Assembly: GCF_042788235.1 (NCBI RefSeq)
Contig: NZ_JBHZOL010000044.1
Location: 22,669-86,668, forward strand
From: Sphaerothrix epifaneia
Lineage (GTDB): Bacteria > Cyanobacteriota > Cyanobacteriia > Phormidesmidales > Phormidesmidaceae
DNA length: 64,000 nucleotides
Direction: 5' to 3'
Part shown: one piece after another, positions 17,341 through 27,627 of the stretch
Layout: each line of letters starts with the position of its first letter
Position numbering within the stretch: the first letter of the stretch is position 1
Program-made: the position numbers and the translations under genes
Notes under the pieces: model-generated
The model's database searches: none
What the model saw: the letters and a program-made list of their open reading frames with translations, nothing else
What the model was told of the DNA's origin: nothing

Positions 17341-18511
17341 GATTTCATTTTCTTGCGAATCAGTTATTCAACAGATTGAGCTATTTCAGAGAGCTGATAG
17401 AACTAATTGGTCTTCTTGGAAACGCATCCATTATAGAGCTGTAATTAATTGGCTAGATAAGTACGAACCTCCTAAGAATGCTTCTAACTTGGAACAGGTT
17501 CGAGGATCTCTAGAAGCTATTTATCATCTTTGTGAATTAAATGAATGGCGGGGTTGCGAAGTCATATTATCTGCTCCAGCCCAAAAAATTGCCAATACAA
17601 AATATGCACTGTATCAGCAGCTCGAAATCTGGGGGCACTATAGTGAGCAGCTAGAGATTTATTCTAGGTTAGTTAATAGGGATAATATTCTAGCTAGCTT
17701 GAACTTATTGGCATTGATTGGTTTAAGCAATGTTTATGGTCATCTTTCAAATTATTCTAGTGCGATTTCCTTTGCCAAACAAGCCTTGGAAAAATCAAGC
17801 GAAATCAATAACATGCAAGGAAAGTCTAATGCTTTAACAAGTCTTGGCAATGCATGTGGGGGAATAGGAAAATTCAAACAAGCATTTATTTATTTTCAAG
17901 ACAGCCTCAAAATTGCTGAAAAAGAAAATCTTATTCCAGAAAAAGCTAGAGCTCTAAAAGGATTAGGAAATGTTTGCGGTAATCGAAGGCAATATTCTCA
18001 AGCCATCAGTTACTTGGAACAGTGCCGTGATTTGGCCTTTCAGATTGGTGATCGTGTCCTCGAAGCTCAAGCAGTATCGAACTTGGGCAATGCTAATGGT
18101 TATCTCAAAAACTATGCCAAAGCAACAGACTATTTTCAGCAATATCTAGCAACTTCTCGTGAATTACAAAATCCTTCTGGAGAGGCAATCGCCCTGAACT
18201 GCTTAGGAGAACTTCATCGAAGAACTAAACAGTATGACCAAGCAATATCGTGCTTAGAGCAAAGCCTATCCACCGCTCGAGATACAAAAGAGCGAGTGAG
18301 CGAAGGCATTGCACTAGGCAACCTCGGTTCTGTGTATGGTTATATGGGAGACTATACACAAGCCATTGATTATCATCGTAAAGCCCTCAAAATTACGCAA
18401 AGTATTAGCGATCGCCCAGGAATCTTTCTTGCCCGAGTCAATCTAACGCTGACATATCTTGCTTTATGGCTGTCCAGGATTTGGCAGATGTTGGCTCAGA
18501 GAAGGAGCTAA
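17333..18511 (+). CDS. TPR array protein 1 of 6
   Basis: Encodes 392 residues. Residues about 22-110 are the N-terminal module shared by all six array proteins (IHYRAVINWLDKYEPP, NASNLEQVRGSLEAIYHL, LYQQLEIWGHYSEQLEIY). About six TPR units of 40 residues follow (LGNVCGNRRQYSQAISYLE, LGSVYGYMGDYTQAIDYH). It is the shortest and most AT-rich of the six. The last 15 residues (LWLSRIWQMLAQRRS) break the TPR pattern and may reflect a frameshift or a deletion that removed the usual ending (seen in others as YCDRVLSIA-PLAQDCQ-LKE). The family is widespread in filamentous cyanobacteria without assigned function; a scaffold or sensor role is the usual inference for TPRs. Confidence 0.85.
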   Translation: MVKISFSCESVIQQIELFQRADRTNWSSWKRIHYRAVINWLDKYEPPKNASNLEQVRGSLEAIYHLCELNEWRGCEVILSAPAQKIANTKYALYQQLEIWGHYSEQLEIYSRLVNRDNILASLNLLALIGLSNVYGHLSNYSSAISFAKQALEKSSEINNMQGKSNALTSLGNACGGIGKFKQAFIYFQDSLKIAEKENLIPEKARALKGLGNVCGNRRQYSQAISYLEQCRDLAFQIGDRVLEAQAVSNLGNANGYLKNYAKATDYFQQYLATSRELQNPSGEAIALNCLGELHRRTKQYDQAISCLEQSLSTARDTKERVSEGIALGNLGSVYGYMGDYTQAIDYHRKALKITQSISDRPGIFLARVNLTLTYLALWLSRIWQMLAQRRS

Positions 18512-18516
18512 GGAAA

Positions 18517-20268
18517 ATGATACCCCCAGAGGATTTACTGCCTCCTAGCCAACTCCTGTTGAACCAGATAGGTATCAATCAGGGCAACCTGAGGCATAGC
18601 CAGCTTTCACGCTGGCAGAGAGTTCAGTACCGAGCCGTCATCAACTGGCTTACTAAACATAATCCATCTCCGAGCGCTTCGAACCTAGAGAAGGTGAGCG
18701 GTTATTTGCAAGCTTGTCATCACTTATTCGAAGTCGAAAACTGGGAAGCTGCAGGCAAAATTCTTTCGATTCGGCTCAATACACCTGCTCATGAGCAACT
18801 TCATAATCAGCTAAATATCTGGGGCTATTACCGCGAATATCGTGATCTATTCACCACACTGCTCGGCAAGTTAGATTCTGAATGGGAATTAACTCTGCTC
18901 AACGGCTTAGGTAACCTGCACAATTCCCTCAGCGATTACCACACTGCTATTGATTATCAACGCCAACATCTGGAAGTTGCAAAGACTACGGGCGATCGCC
19001 AGAGTAAAGGACTGGCCCTTGGCAATCTGGGACTCAATTTCTACTTTCTAGGCGACTATCACCAATCGATTCAATATTCTGAGCAAAGTTTGGCAATCGT
19101 TCGAGAAATTGGTGACCGACGCGCTGAAGGTGCTGCGTTGGGGAATTTGGGACTGGCTTACGATGCTCTTGGAGACTTCAAAAAGGCCATTGATTACCAT
19201 CGGCAGTATTTAGCGATCGCCCAAGACATCAACAACTACCGAGGTCAACGAGAGGCATTGGGCAATCTAGGCTTAGCCCACCAAAACTTAGGCAATCTTG
19301 GGCAAGCGATTGAATGTCATCAGCAAAGTCTGGACATCTCCCGCCAGATCGATGATCAATTAGGTGAAGGCCAAGCTCTCGGCAATCTAGGCTTAGCCCA
19401 TAGCAGCATGGGAAACTATGCCGAAGCCATCGAGTGCCAGCAAAAGAGCTTGCAAATCGCCAAAGCCATTGGCGATCGTCGAGGTGAAAGTAGCAGTTTG
19501 GGAAACCTTGGCAACATTGCCTTTTATTTAGGGCAATACGACGAAGCGATCAAACTGCATCAGCGTAGTTTAGCGATTGCCCGAAGTATTCAGGACCGAA
19601 AAGGTGAGGCCGCCTCGTTGAGTAGCCTGGGTAGCCTCTATGATGCCATCGGTAACTACGACAGCGCGATCGCTTATCACCAGCAACATCTAGGAATTGC
19701 GATAGATATTGGAGACCGAGACGGAGAGGCCACAGCTTTAGGCGCACTAGGTAACGCTTTTTACTCGCTCAATGACTATGACCAGGCGGCTGACTACTAT
19801 CAGCAATTTCTGGATATCAGTGAAGCCATTGGCGATAAGTCAGGTCAAGGAGTTGCTCTAGGCAGTTTAGGTAACCTCTACTTCGCAGTAGGTGATTATC
19901 ATCACGCGGTTGAGTACTACCAGAAACGACTAAAAATTGCTCAAGAAATTGGCGACCGCCGAAGCGAAGCCAACGTTCTCTGTAATCTCGGGGCCATCTT
20001 TATCCGTACAGAGCAGTCTTCAGAGGCCATTGCCTCACTACAGGCGGCTTTAGAAATTGCCATTCCGCTGAAGACTCGCTATATCGAAGCTGTGGCTCTG
20101 CAAAACCTGGCGGCTGTTTACCGCAAACTTTCAGAATATGAGATGGCTTTGGAGTACTGCGATCGTGTCCTCTCTATTGCGACAGATTTAGGCATTCCAC
20201 TAGCTCAAGACTGTCAGGATCTCAGGGAAAAGCTGATGAATGAACGGTCAGGAACTGCCTCTCAATAA
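18517..20268 (+). CDS. TPR array protein 2 of 6
   Basis: Encodes about 583 residues from the ATG at 18517, five bases after the preceding stop and with AAGGAG at 18502-18507. A frame-open ATG at 18466 would overlap the previous gene and lacks such a site, so I reject it. The shared N-terminal module occupies about 25-120 (YRAVINWLTKHNPSP, LNIWGYYREYRDLF). About eleven TPR units follow with the consensus GNLGLAY-LGDY-AI-YHQQ-L-IA-IGDR-GE. The C-terminus has the ending YCDRVLSIATDLGIPLAQDC, shared with proteins 3 and 5. The near-identical units suggest recent internal repeat expansion or gene conversion. Confidence 0.9.
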   Translation: MIPPEDLLPPSQLLLNQIGINQGNLRHSQLSRWQRVQYRAVINWLTKHNPSPSASNLEKVSGYLQACHHLFEVENWEAAGKILSIRLNTPAHEQLHNQLNIWGYYREYRDLFTTLLGKLDSEWELTLLNGLGNLHNSLSDYHTAIDYQRQHLEVAKTTGDRQSKGLALGNLGLNFYFLGDYHQSIQYSEQSLAIVREIGDRRAEGAALGNLGLAYDALGDFKKAIDYHRQYLAIAQDINNYRGQREALGNLGLAHQNLGNLGQAIECHQQSLDISRQIDDQLGEGQALGNLGLAHSSMGNYAEAIECQQKSLQIAKAIGDRRGESSSLGNLGNIAFYLGQYDEAIKLHQRSLAIARSIQDRKGEAASLSSLGSLYDAIGNYDSAIAYHQQHLGIAIDIGDRDGEATALGALGNAFYSLNDYDQAADYYQQFLDISEAIGDKSGQGVALGSLGNLYFAVGDYHHAVEYYQKRLKIAQEIGDRRSEANVLCNLGAIFIRTEQSSEAIASLQAALEIAIPLKTRYIEAVALQNLAAVYRKLSEYEMALEYCDRVLSIATDLGIPLAQDCQDLREKLMNERSGTASQ

Positions 20269-20331
20269 CACCCATCTTAAATTCAGGAGCATTCGGCGAC
20301 GGCATACTAGATCCAGTAGATTTATATCTCT

Positions 20332-22557
20332 ATGTCCTCCATCGCTCCCGACGGTGAACCAGTCCTAACCCGACTCGGCATTGAAGCCATCCGCCTTACC
20401 GCCATTCGGCCCAGAACTAGGCGGACCCACTGTCGCGCCATCATCAACTGGCTCACTAAATACCAAGCATCCCCGTCAGCCCCCAACCTTGAACAAATCC
20501 GGGGCTACCTGGAATCTTTTCACCACCTCTGTGAGATAGAGGAATGGGAACGAGCTGCTGCTCTCATCTCCACCCGACTCAACAGTCCCACCCAAGAGTT
20601 GGCCCACTACCAGTTAAAGCTATGGGGCCACTATCAAGAACAGATCAGCTTGTACAGTCGCCTGGTAGGACATCTCAATCCTAGGTGGAACGGGATGTTC
20701 AATAACTTCCTAGGTACCGCTTATCTCTCTCAAGGAGATGTTGCAGTCGCTATTGAGTACTTCCGGCTGAGCCTGCAAATTGCTAGAGAAATTGGTGATC
20801 GCTTCGATGAGGGCAGTGCCCTAAGTAGTCTGGGTGGAGCTCATTTTGCCTTGGGCAACTATACAGAGGCCATTTCCTATCAAAAGCAATGGCTGGATAT
20901 TGCTAGAGAGGCAGGGACAAAAGCAGGCGAAGGCATTGCGTTGGGCACGCTGGGCAATATCTATGAATCCCAAGGAGACTACGCAAAGGCGGCTGACTAT
21001 CACATCCAGCATCTTGAGATTGCCACTGAAATTGGTGACCTTGAGCAAAAGGGGACTGCCCTAGGCAATCTGGGTAGCGTCTATCATTCCCTCGGACAAT
21101 ATCAGGTCGCGATTGAACACCACCAACAGCACTTCACCCTAGCCCAGCAAATTGGCGATCGCCAAGGAGAAGCCTCGGCTCTGGCCGGATTGGGGAGTGC
21201 CTACTACGCCTTGAATCGCTACGCTCAGGCAAAGGCAGCCTTTGAAAAGGGACTAAAAATTGCTCGGGAGACGGGCGATCGTGCAGCTGAAGGCAATGCC
21301 TTGGGAGGATTAGGCAACATCCAATTTTCCCAAGGGCGTTATCCATCTGCCATTGACTATCACCAGCAGCATCTCATCCTGGCCCAGCAAATAGGGTCTC
21401 GCCAAGGTGAACTTCATGCCCTCGGTAATCTGGGCAACGCCTATGGCTCTTTGGGGCAGTATCAACAGGCAGCAAACTATTATTGTCAGCAGCTGGAGAT
21501 AGCCCAGGCCATTAGGGATGCCGTTGGCATTGGACTAGCCCTCGGGAATATGGGTGTCATGGCCTATCTGCAGGGAAACTACAGCGAAGCGCTTGATTAT
21601 CTAAATCAGCAGCTTGCGATCGTCCGACGCATCGAAGATCCTTCAAAAGAAAACCAAGCCCTTAGTAACCTGGGCAACGTATTTCAAGCTACAGGAAACT
21701 ACTCTGAAGCCATTGAGCACTATCAAGCAGCTTTATCGATCGCCCGTCGGATTAGCGACCGCCAAGGGGAGAGTAACGCCCTGGGCTACCTAGCTAACAC
21801 TTATCTACGGCTGAGTGACTATTCTCAAGCCCTCGACTACTCGCAGCAGCACCTGACGCTAGCTCATCAGCTCGAAGACCTGCCAGGCGAAGGCCGAGCG
21901 CTAGAAGGTCTAGGCAATGCCTATGCTGCCCTGGGAGAATACGCCCGCGCCATCGAATTTCATACGCAGAACCTACAAATTACAAGACAACTAGGCGATC
22001 TCGCTGGAGAAGGCGCTGCCCTGGGATGTTTGGGTAATGTGTACCACGAGTTGGGAGAGTATGCTCAAGCAATCATCTATCACCAGCAGGATCTGAACAT
22101 TTCTCGTCAACTCGGTGAAAAGCCTGCTGAAGAAGGGGCGCTGGTGAACCTTGCCAATGCCCACAGTGAGTTGGGTCACTACGGTGAAGCCGTACATTTT
22201 TACCACCAAGCACTGGCGATCGCACAACAGATTGGCGACAAATGGGGTGAAGGAACTACACTTTCCAACCTTGGAGAAACCTTGATTAAGCTGGAGCAAT
22301 ACTCCGACGCCCTCGAAGTTCTCAGCTCAGCCCTCATAATTGTCCAGGTGATTGGCGCTAAAGCCACTGAAGCCCGTACATTTCAACACCTGGCTGTCCT
22401 ACATCATTCAGCTGGAGAGGAAAAATCTGCTTTGGAGTACTGCGATCACGCTTTGAGCATCGCGGCAGAACTAGAAATTCCGTTGGCTCAAGACTGCCAA
22501 GAGTTTAAGGAGAGCCTGCTAAAGGAGAAGTCGAAAGGAGAGGAGTTTGAAATATGA
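20332..22557 (+). CDS. TPR array protein 3 of 6
   Basis: Encodes 741 residues, the longest TPR run in the array at about fourteen units (LGGAHFALGNYTEAISYQK and similar). The N-terminal module is at about 15-105 (HCRAIINWLTKYQASP, NLEQIRGYLESFHHL, LKLWGHYQEQISLYSRL), and the C-terminal ending is YCDHALSIAAELEIPLAQDC. A 63-base spacer separates it from protein 2. Its stop codon overlaps the next start (ATGA). It is noticeably richer in G+C than protein 1, so the array members did not all evolve together in place, or they differ in age. Confidence 0.9.
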   Translation: MSSIAPDGEPVLTRLGIEAIRLTAIRPRTRRTHCRAIINWLTKYQASPSAPNLEQIRGYLESFHHLCEIEEWERAAALISTRLNSPTQELAHYQLKLWGHYQEQISLYSRLVGHLNPRWNGMFNNFLGTAYLSQGDVAVAIEYFRLSLQIAREIGDRFDEGSALSSLGGAHFALGNYTEAISYQKQWLDIAREAGTKAGEGIALGTLGNIYESQGDYAKAADYHIQHLEIATEIGDLEQKGTALGNLGSVYHSLGQYQVAIEHHQQHFTLAQQIGDRQGEASALAGLGSAYYALNRYAQAKAAFEKGLKIARETGDRAAEGNALGGLGNIQFSQGRYPSAIDYHQQHLILAQQIGSRQGELHALGNLGNAYGSLGQYQQAANYYCQQLEIAQAIRDAVGIGLALGNMGVMAYLQGNYSEALDYLNQQLAIVRRIEDPSKENQALSNLGNVFQATGNYSEAIEHYQAALSIARRISDRQGESNALGYLANTYLRLSDYSQALDYSQQHLTLAHQLEDLPGEGRALEGLGNAYAALGEYARAIEFHTQNLQITRQLGDLAGEGAALGCLGNVYHELGEYAQAIIYHQQDLNISRQLGEKPAEEGALVNLANAHSELGHYGEAVHFYHQALAIAQQIGDKWGEGTTLSNLGETLIKLEQYSDALEVLSSALIIVQVIGAKATEARTFQHLAVLHHSAGEEKSALEYCDHALSIAAELEIPLAQDCQEFKESLLKEKSKGEEFEI

Positions 22558-23969
22558 AAGGTGTTCTCCCCGTCGGCACTTCAGTTCTTGAGAAGATAGA
22601 CATCGACCTGGGATCACTTAAAACCATCAAACCATCTTCAAAACGGTCGCACTACCGGGCTGTTGTGAATTGGCTGACCCAGTATTCTCCCAAAGAGAAT
22701 GCGACTAACTTAGAACAAGTTCGTGGAGGGATAGAGGCCTTCAATCATCTCTGCGAGATTGAGGAGTGGCTTAAAGCAAAAGAGATCATCGATCTACGCT
22801 GTAACACTCCTACCCATGAGAAACTGCACCATCAGCTTGGAACTTGGGGATATCAAAAAGAACGTCTTTTGCTCTATGAAAGTCTGCTGGGCAATTTGGA
22901 GTCAGGATGGGACGTAATTGGGCTAGATAATTTAGGAATTGTTTACTGCTCGTTGGGGCAATACAAAAAAGCAATTAATTATCACCAACAAAGTTTGGAA
23001 ATAGCCCGACAAACAAATGATCGAAAAGCGCAGGTTCGAGCCATGGGTAATCTAGGCAATGCTCTATCTTACTTAGGCCAGTATCAAATAGCCCTAGACC
23101 ATCACCTTCAAGTTCTGGCAATTGCAGAAGAAACCCACAACCGCCCAATGGCAGCAACAACGTTAGGCAATTTAGGGAATACCTATGAAGCGTTAGGAGA
23201 ATACCAGCAAGCCATCGCCTCTTATCAAAAAAGTCTAACCCTTGCTAAAGAGCTTGGTGATCGTTACGAAGAAGGCAGGGCGTTGGGTAACTTAGGTAAT
23301 ACTTATGAAGCGATAGGGCAATATCCAAAAGCCATTGATTTCTTACAACGCAGTTTAGCGATTGCTCATGAGCTTGAAGATCGTTTTGGGGAGTGCTCAA
23401 CACTAGAAAGCCTCAGCACTGTCTATGAATCATTGGAACAGTATGAAGAGGCTGTAGCGTGCTCTGAGCAGAGCTTAGAAGTCGCCAAAGAAATTGGTAA
23501 TCGCGCTGTGGAAGGACTGAATTTAGGAAATCTAGGCAGTCTCTACGAGATTCTAGGGGAATATGAACAAGCCTTGGACTATGTTCGACGCAGTTTGGCG
23601 ATTGCTGAAAATATCGGTGATCTTGAGGGAGAAGCCAGAGCACTCGGGAATCTGGGCAGCATCTATGCAGCCCAAGAGCAATATCAACAAGCAATTCAAT
23701 GTTACGGAAGAAGCCTAATCATTGCCAAGAAAATTGGTGACTTACAAGGAGAGAAGAGAGCATTAGGAGATCTGGGAGGAATTTTCTATGCTCTAGGTGA
23801 CGGTGATCAGGCAATTGATCATTACCAACAAAGTTTAAGTATTGCCCAATCCCTTGGAGATCAGGCCAGCACGGACAGCATCTTGAGCAATTTAGCCATC
23901 ATTTACTACGCTCTTGGTCAGCATGAAGAAGCAGCCAAAAGTCTCCCCCAAAACCACAATGCCCCCTAA
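22554..23969 (+). CDS. TPR array protein 4 of 6
   Basis: Encodes 471 residues; the start overlaps the previous stop by four bases (ATGA) with AGGAG at about 22540. The N-terminal module covers about 22-115 (HYRAVVNWLTQYSPKENA, HQLGTWGYQKERLLLY). About nine TPR units follow. The C-terminus ends directly in a TPR and a short tail (AAKSLPQNHNAP) and lacks the YCD-PLAQDC ending of proteins 2, 3 and 5. The overlap of both ends with neighbours indicates translation as part of one polycistronic message. Confidence 0.9.
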   Translation: MKGVLPVGTSVLEKIDIDLGSLKTIKPSSKRSHYRAVVNWLTQYSPKENATNLEQVRGGIEAFNHLCEIEEWLKAKEIIDLRCNTPTHEKLHHQLGTWGYQKERLLLYESLLGNLESGWDVIGLDNLGIVYCSLGQYKKAINYHQQSLEIARQTNDRKAQVRAMGNLGNALSYLGQYQIALDHHLQVLAIAEETHNRPMAATTLGNLGNTYEALGEYQQAIASYQKSLTLAKELGDRYEEGRALGNLGNTYEAIGQYPKAIDFLQRSLAIAHELEDRFGECSTLESLSTVYESLEQYEEAVACSEQSLEVAKEIGNRAVEGLNLGNLGSLYEILGEYEQALDYVRRSLAIAENIGDLEGEARALGNLGSIYAAQEQYQQAIQCYGRSLIIAKKIGDLQGEKRALGDLGGIFYALGDGDQAIDHYQQSLSIAQSLGDQASTDSILSNLAIIYYALGQHEEAAKSLPQNHNAP

Positions 23970-26069
23970 CAATTTGACCTTACCCGGTAGAAAACTCCTT
24001 AATGAGATTGAAACTTCTTTAGTTTCTCAAGGCATTCAGCAAAGACACTCTCCAAAACATGCTCACTTCACAGCGATCAGAAATTGGCTAGGAAAGTATC
24101 AACCTCCCATAGGTGTTGCCAAACTAGAGCAGGTCAAAGGATATCTAGAGGCTTTCCACCATTTGTGTGAGATTGAAGCTTGGCCTCAGGCGTCAGTGTG
24201 TTTCAAGTACCGCTTAACACCACAACTGCTGAAGAATTGCACAATCAATTGGCAACCTGGGGCTATTATTCGACCCAAATTGAGCTATACACTAAGCTGC
24301 TACATCATGTCACCCTTGAATCGAGGCCCACTCTGCTGATGGGACTGGGGAATGCCTATGCTGATCTAGGCAGCTATCCCGAAGCATTGGCTTGTCATCA
24401 ACAAAGCCTGGCAATTGCACAGAAGATTGGCAATCGCCTTGAGGAAGGTCGATCTCTCGGGAATCTAGGGGTCCTGCACTACAACATTGGTAATTTTGAA
24501 GAATCAATTGCTTGTCGAGAGCAGCGTCTATCTATCGCTCAATCAATCAGCGACCCCCAGGGCGAAATGAACGCCTTAACCAATCTAGGATTGAGTTACC
24601 ACAGTAAAGGAGACTATGGCAGAGCCATTGATTTTCACGAACGGAGTCTCTCTATTGCGGAACAACTACAAGATCCTCTTGGTGAAGGACACGCTTTAGG
24701 AAATTTGGGGATCGCGTACTATTCTTCAGGTAATTATGAAAAGGCGGTTGAGTACCAGCAGTTGCGCCTAGAAGTCGCTCAGCAGATTGACGATCTCCCC
24801 AGTGAAATGAAAGCTTTGGGCAATCTTGGCAATGCTTATCAATCGCTCGGTGCATATGAAGAGGCGATTTCTGTACTTGAAGACTGCCTCAGAATTGCTC
24901 GGGAGATTGGCTATCTACAAGTCGAAGGCTACGCCCTGGGCAGTTTAGGGGCAACCTACTGGGCCTTAAATCAACCGGAAAAAGCTATTGACTACCATAG
25001 GCAGCATTTAGCAAAAGCCCAAAAAATTCAGGACCATGTAGCACAGGAGCAGGCGTTAAAGAATTTGTGCGATTGCAGTGCATCCATGCAAAGCCATCCC
25101 CGCGTCATCGCATATGGTGAGCAACATCTGAAATTTGCTCAAGATCCTGCAAGAGCCGCTCAGACACTTATTCACCTGAGCCGTGCTTATCGTGAGATAG
25201 AGCAATATGATCTTGCCGTTAAATGTGCGGAGAAACTTCTCGAAATCGTTCGGGATACCCCAAACCAGGAAATAGAACTTCAAGTGTTAGATTCATTGGG
25301 GCGAATCTATTTTCGAGTGAAGAAATACGACAGAGCACTTGACTTCCAGCAGCGCCGATTATCACTTATACAGACGCTTGATCAACACTCTCAAGAATTG
25401 GGAGGAGCATTCTGGGACTTAGGTGTTACCTACGACGCTTTAGGAAACTATGACCAAGCTGTTGAATGCTATCGACAGCAGCTATCAATTACTCAACAGC
25501 TCAGCGACCTCCGGGGAGAAAGCGCAGCTTTGAATAACCTGGGCCATGCCTTGACTTCTCTCGGAGACTACAAACAGGCACTCGTCACCCATCAACAGTA
25601 TTTGTCCCTGGTTCAGCAGCTAGGCGATCACAACGCTGAAATCAGAGCCTTTGCTGAGCTTGGTAGCTTAGCCTATGAGCTTGAAGACTATTCCCAGGCC
25701 ATTACATTCCATAGACAGGGGCTAGCAGTCGCTAAAGCCATTGGCAATCGTCACGAGGAGGGAAAGGCGCTCTACAATGTTGCAGCTGATTTGGAAATTA
25801 GGGAACAGCACGATAATGCCCTGGCACATTTGCAAGCAGCGCTAGCGTGTTTCAAGGAAACAGGAACTCACTATCTGGAGGCTTTGACCCTCTTCAACAT
25901 GGCAGGCATCAGCCGCAGTCTCAAACATTCCGAACAAGCTATCGAATACTGCGATCGCGCCCAGACTATTGCTATGTCATTGGAAATTCCGCTCGCTCAG
26001 GACTGTCAAGTATTAAAAGAGAGGCTATTGAATGAACAGCCAGAGAGAGGTGATCCTGACAACAGATGA
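23959..26069 (+). pseudogene. TPR array protein 5 of 6, frameshifted in N-terminal module
   Basis: The ATG at 23959 overlaps the end of protein 4 and opens the module (HFTAIRNWLGKYQPP, GYLEAFHHLCEIEAW). The frame is lost near 24210-24215: the first frame reads on to a stop at 24339 with unrelated residues, while the module continues one phase away (NTTTAEELHNQLATWGYYSTQ minus its start) to 26069. One missing base at the CGC-TTA step would restore a single protein of about 703 residues with thirteen or so TPR units and the ending YCDRAQTIAMSLEIPLAQD. Either the gene is inactivated, the ribosome shifts by -1, the assembly has an indel, or translation restarts (a TTG at 24180 is available). No classical slippery heptamer is visible at the site. 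Confidence 0.8.
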
Positions 26070-27552
26070 CCTTGCTCAAGCCGGGCAAGCCATCTTGTCG
26101 CAGTTAAATCTTTCAATTTCTAACCTACCTAGCGAACGTCCTGCCTCTTTAGAGCGTGCGAATCATCGAGCTATCAAAAACTGGTTGACTAGATATCAGC
26201 CGAAGGCCAAAGCCCACAACCTCGAACAGGTACAAGGGTTGTTAGAGTCATTTCACCACTTGTGTACGATTGCTGCTTGGGAGAAAGCCACTCAAATTCT
26301 GTTGCTTCGTATCAATGTTGTAGATCGGGAGTCCAACAATTCGCAGGTTGATCCCTTACATCTCCAGATAGGGAGATGGGGTCATTATTCTACACAAACT
26401 CAGATATACACCCAACTTTCAGGTCATTGCTCTCCAGAAGCAGAGATGGTTTGCTTGAATGGATTGGGGTTGGCTTATCAGAGCATCGGAAACTATTCAA
26501 GAGCCATCGAATATCACTCTCAGCATCTGGATTTAGCGACTCAACTAGAAGATCCCATTGCCGAACAAAACGCCTTGTGCAATCTGGGCAACGTTTATGG
26601 AGCCGTAGAACAATACTCTGCTGCAACAACCTGCTATGAGGCGGCCCTTTCGCTGGCATGTCAAGTAGGAGATAGCAGAGGAGAGGGCAAACTGCTAGGC
26701 AACCTAGGCGTACTGCAAAGATTGCAGGGCAATTTTGAAAATGCGATCGCCTATCATCAACAACATCTCCAGATTGCTTTAGCATCAGAAGACCTGGATG
26801 GACAAGCTAATGCGCTTGAAAACCTAGGAGTTGCTCACTACTTTCGGGGGGATTATGAAAATGCTAAAGACCTCCTTCAGAGCAGTTTGCGCATCGCTAC
26901 TCAGATTGGTGATAAGAAGGCGATCACAGTATCTTTAGGAAGCCTTGGGAACGTAAGCACGGCCTTGGGCCACCTTCAGGAAGCTCTTCATTACTATCGA
27001 CAGCAGCTTGAGATCTCTCGGGAAATCAGCTTTTTAGAAGGACAGGAAAAAGCGTTAGGAAATATCGGTACCATCTACAAAGATTTAGGCGATTTTGATG
27101 CCTCCTTGACGTACCTGCAGCAAAAGCTTTCCCTGGCTCGTCAGCTGTATAGTCGCCAAAGCGAAGCCTACGCTCTAAGCAACATGGGCAACACCTACAC
27201 GTGTCTGGAACAATACGAGGAGGCAATTCGATGCCAGCAAACCAGCCTAGAAATCACTCAGGAACTAGGTGATACTTGGGGATGTGCAGCTGCTATGTGC
27301 AATCTTGGAGACGCTTACCGCTTATCAGGGCAATTTGATACTGCTGTTTCCCATTTACTAAATAGCCTGCTCCTTTTCGATAAACTGCGAGCCCCTCAGG
27401 TACAGGCAGTAATGGGATTACTTATTCAGATTGCTTATGAAGTGGGCATTGAAGCATATAGCGCACTGCTAGAGAACAATCTGGTAGCGATTCAGGACAG
27501 CGAAGGTGGAGAGGCGATCGCAAAGCTCAGACCCTATTTATTTGAAGAGTGA
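26032..27552 (+). CDS. TPR array protein 6 of 6
   Basis: Encodes 506 residues; the start lies 38 bases inside the end of protein 5. The N-terminal module spans about 35-135 (NHRAIKNWLTRYQPKAKA, IGRWGHYSTQTQIYTQL) and has a small insertion (VDRESNNSQVD) compared with the others. About eight TPR units follow (LGVLQRLQGNFENAIAYHQ). The C-terminus differs from the rest (VGIEAYSALLENNLVAIQD), with a non-TPR helix pair. It closes the array, 75 bases before the PIN-bearing gene. Confidence 0.9.
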   Translation: MNSQREVILTTDDLAQAGQAILSQLNLSISNLPSERPASLERANHRAIKNWLTRYQPKAKAHNLEQVQGLLESFHHLCTIAAWEKATQILLLRINVVDRESNNSQVDPLHLQIGRWGHYSTQTQIYTQLSGHCSPEAEMVCLNGLGLAYQSIGNYSRAIEYHSQHLDLATQLEDPIAEQNALCNLGNVYGAVEQYSAATTCYEAALSLACQVGDSRGEGKLLGNLGVLQRLQGNFENAIAYHQQHLQIALASEDLDGQANALENLGVAHYFRGDYENAKDLLQSSLRIATQIGDKKAITVSLGSLGNVSTALGHLQEALHYYRQQLEISREISFLEGQEKALGNIGTIYKDLGDFDASLTYLQQKLSLARQLYSRQSEAYALSNMGNTYTCLEQYEEAIRCQQTSLEITQELGDTWGCAAAMCNLGDAYRLSGQFDTAVSHLLNSLLLFDKLRAPQVQAVMGLLIQIAYEVGIEAYSALLENNLVAIQDSEGGEAIAKLRPYLFEE

Positions 27553-27627
27553 TGATGGATAAGGGTGGGCAGCCTTCAATAGTCTTGCCATAATGGGTGG
27601 ATGGATTTGATACAAGGGTATTAGCGG

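Noticed and set aside
18466..18516. Longer N-terminus for TPR protein 2
   Set aside because: It would overlap the preceding gene and lacks a ribosome site, whereas the ATG at 18517 has AAGGAG at a good distance.
24205..24220. Programmed -1 frameshift in TPR protein 5
   Set aside because: No X-XXY-YYZ slippery heptamer or obvious downstream structure is visible; a simple indel explains it better, so kept only as one option.
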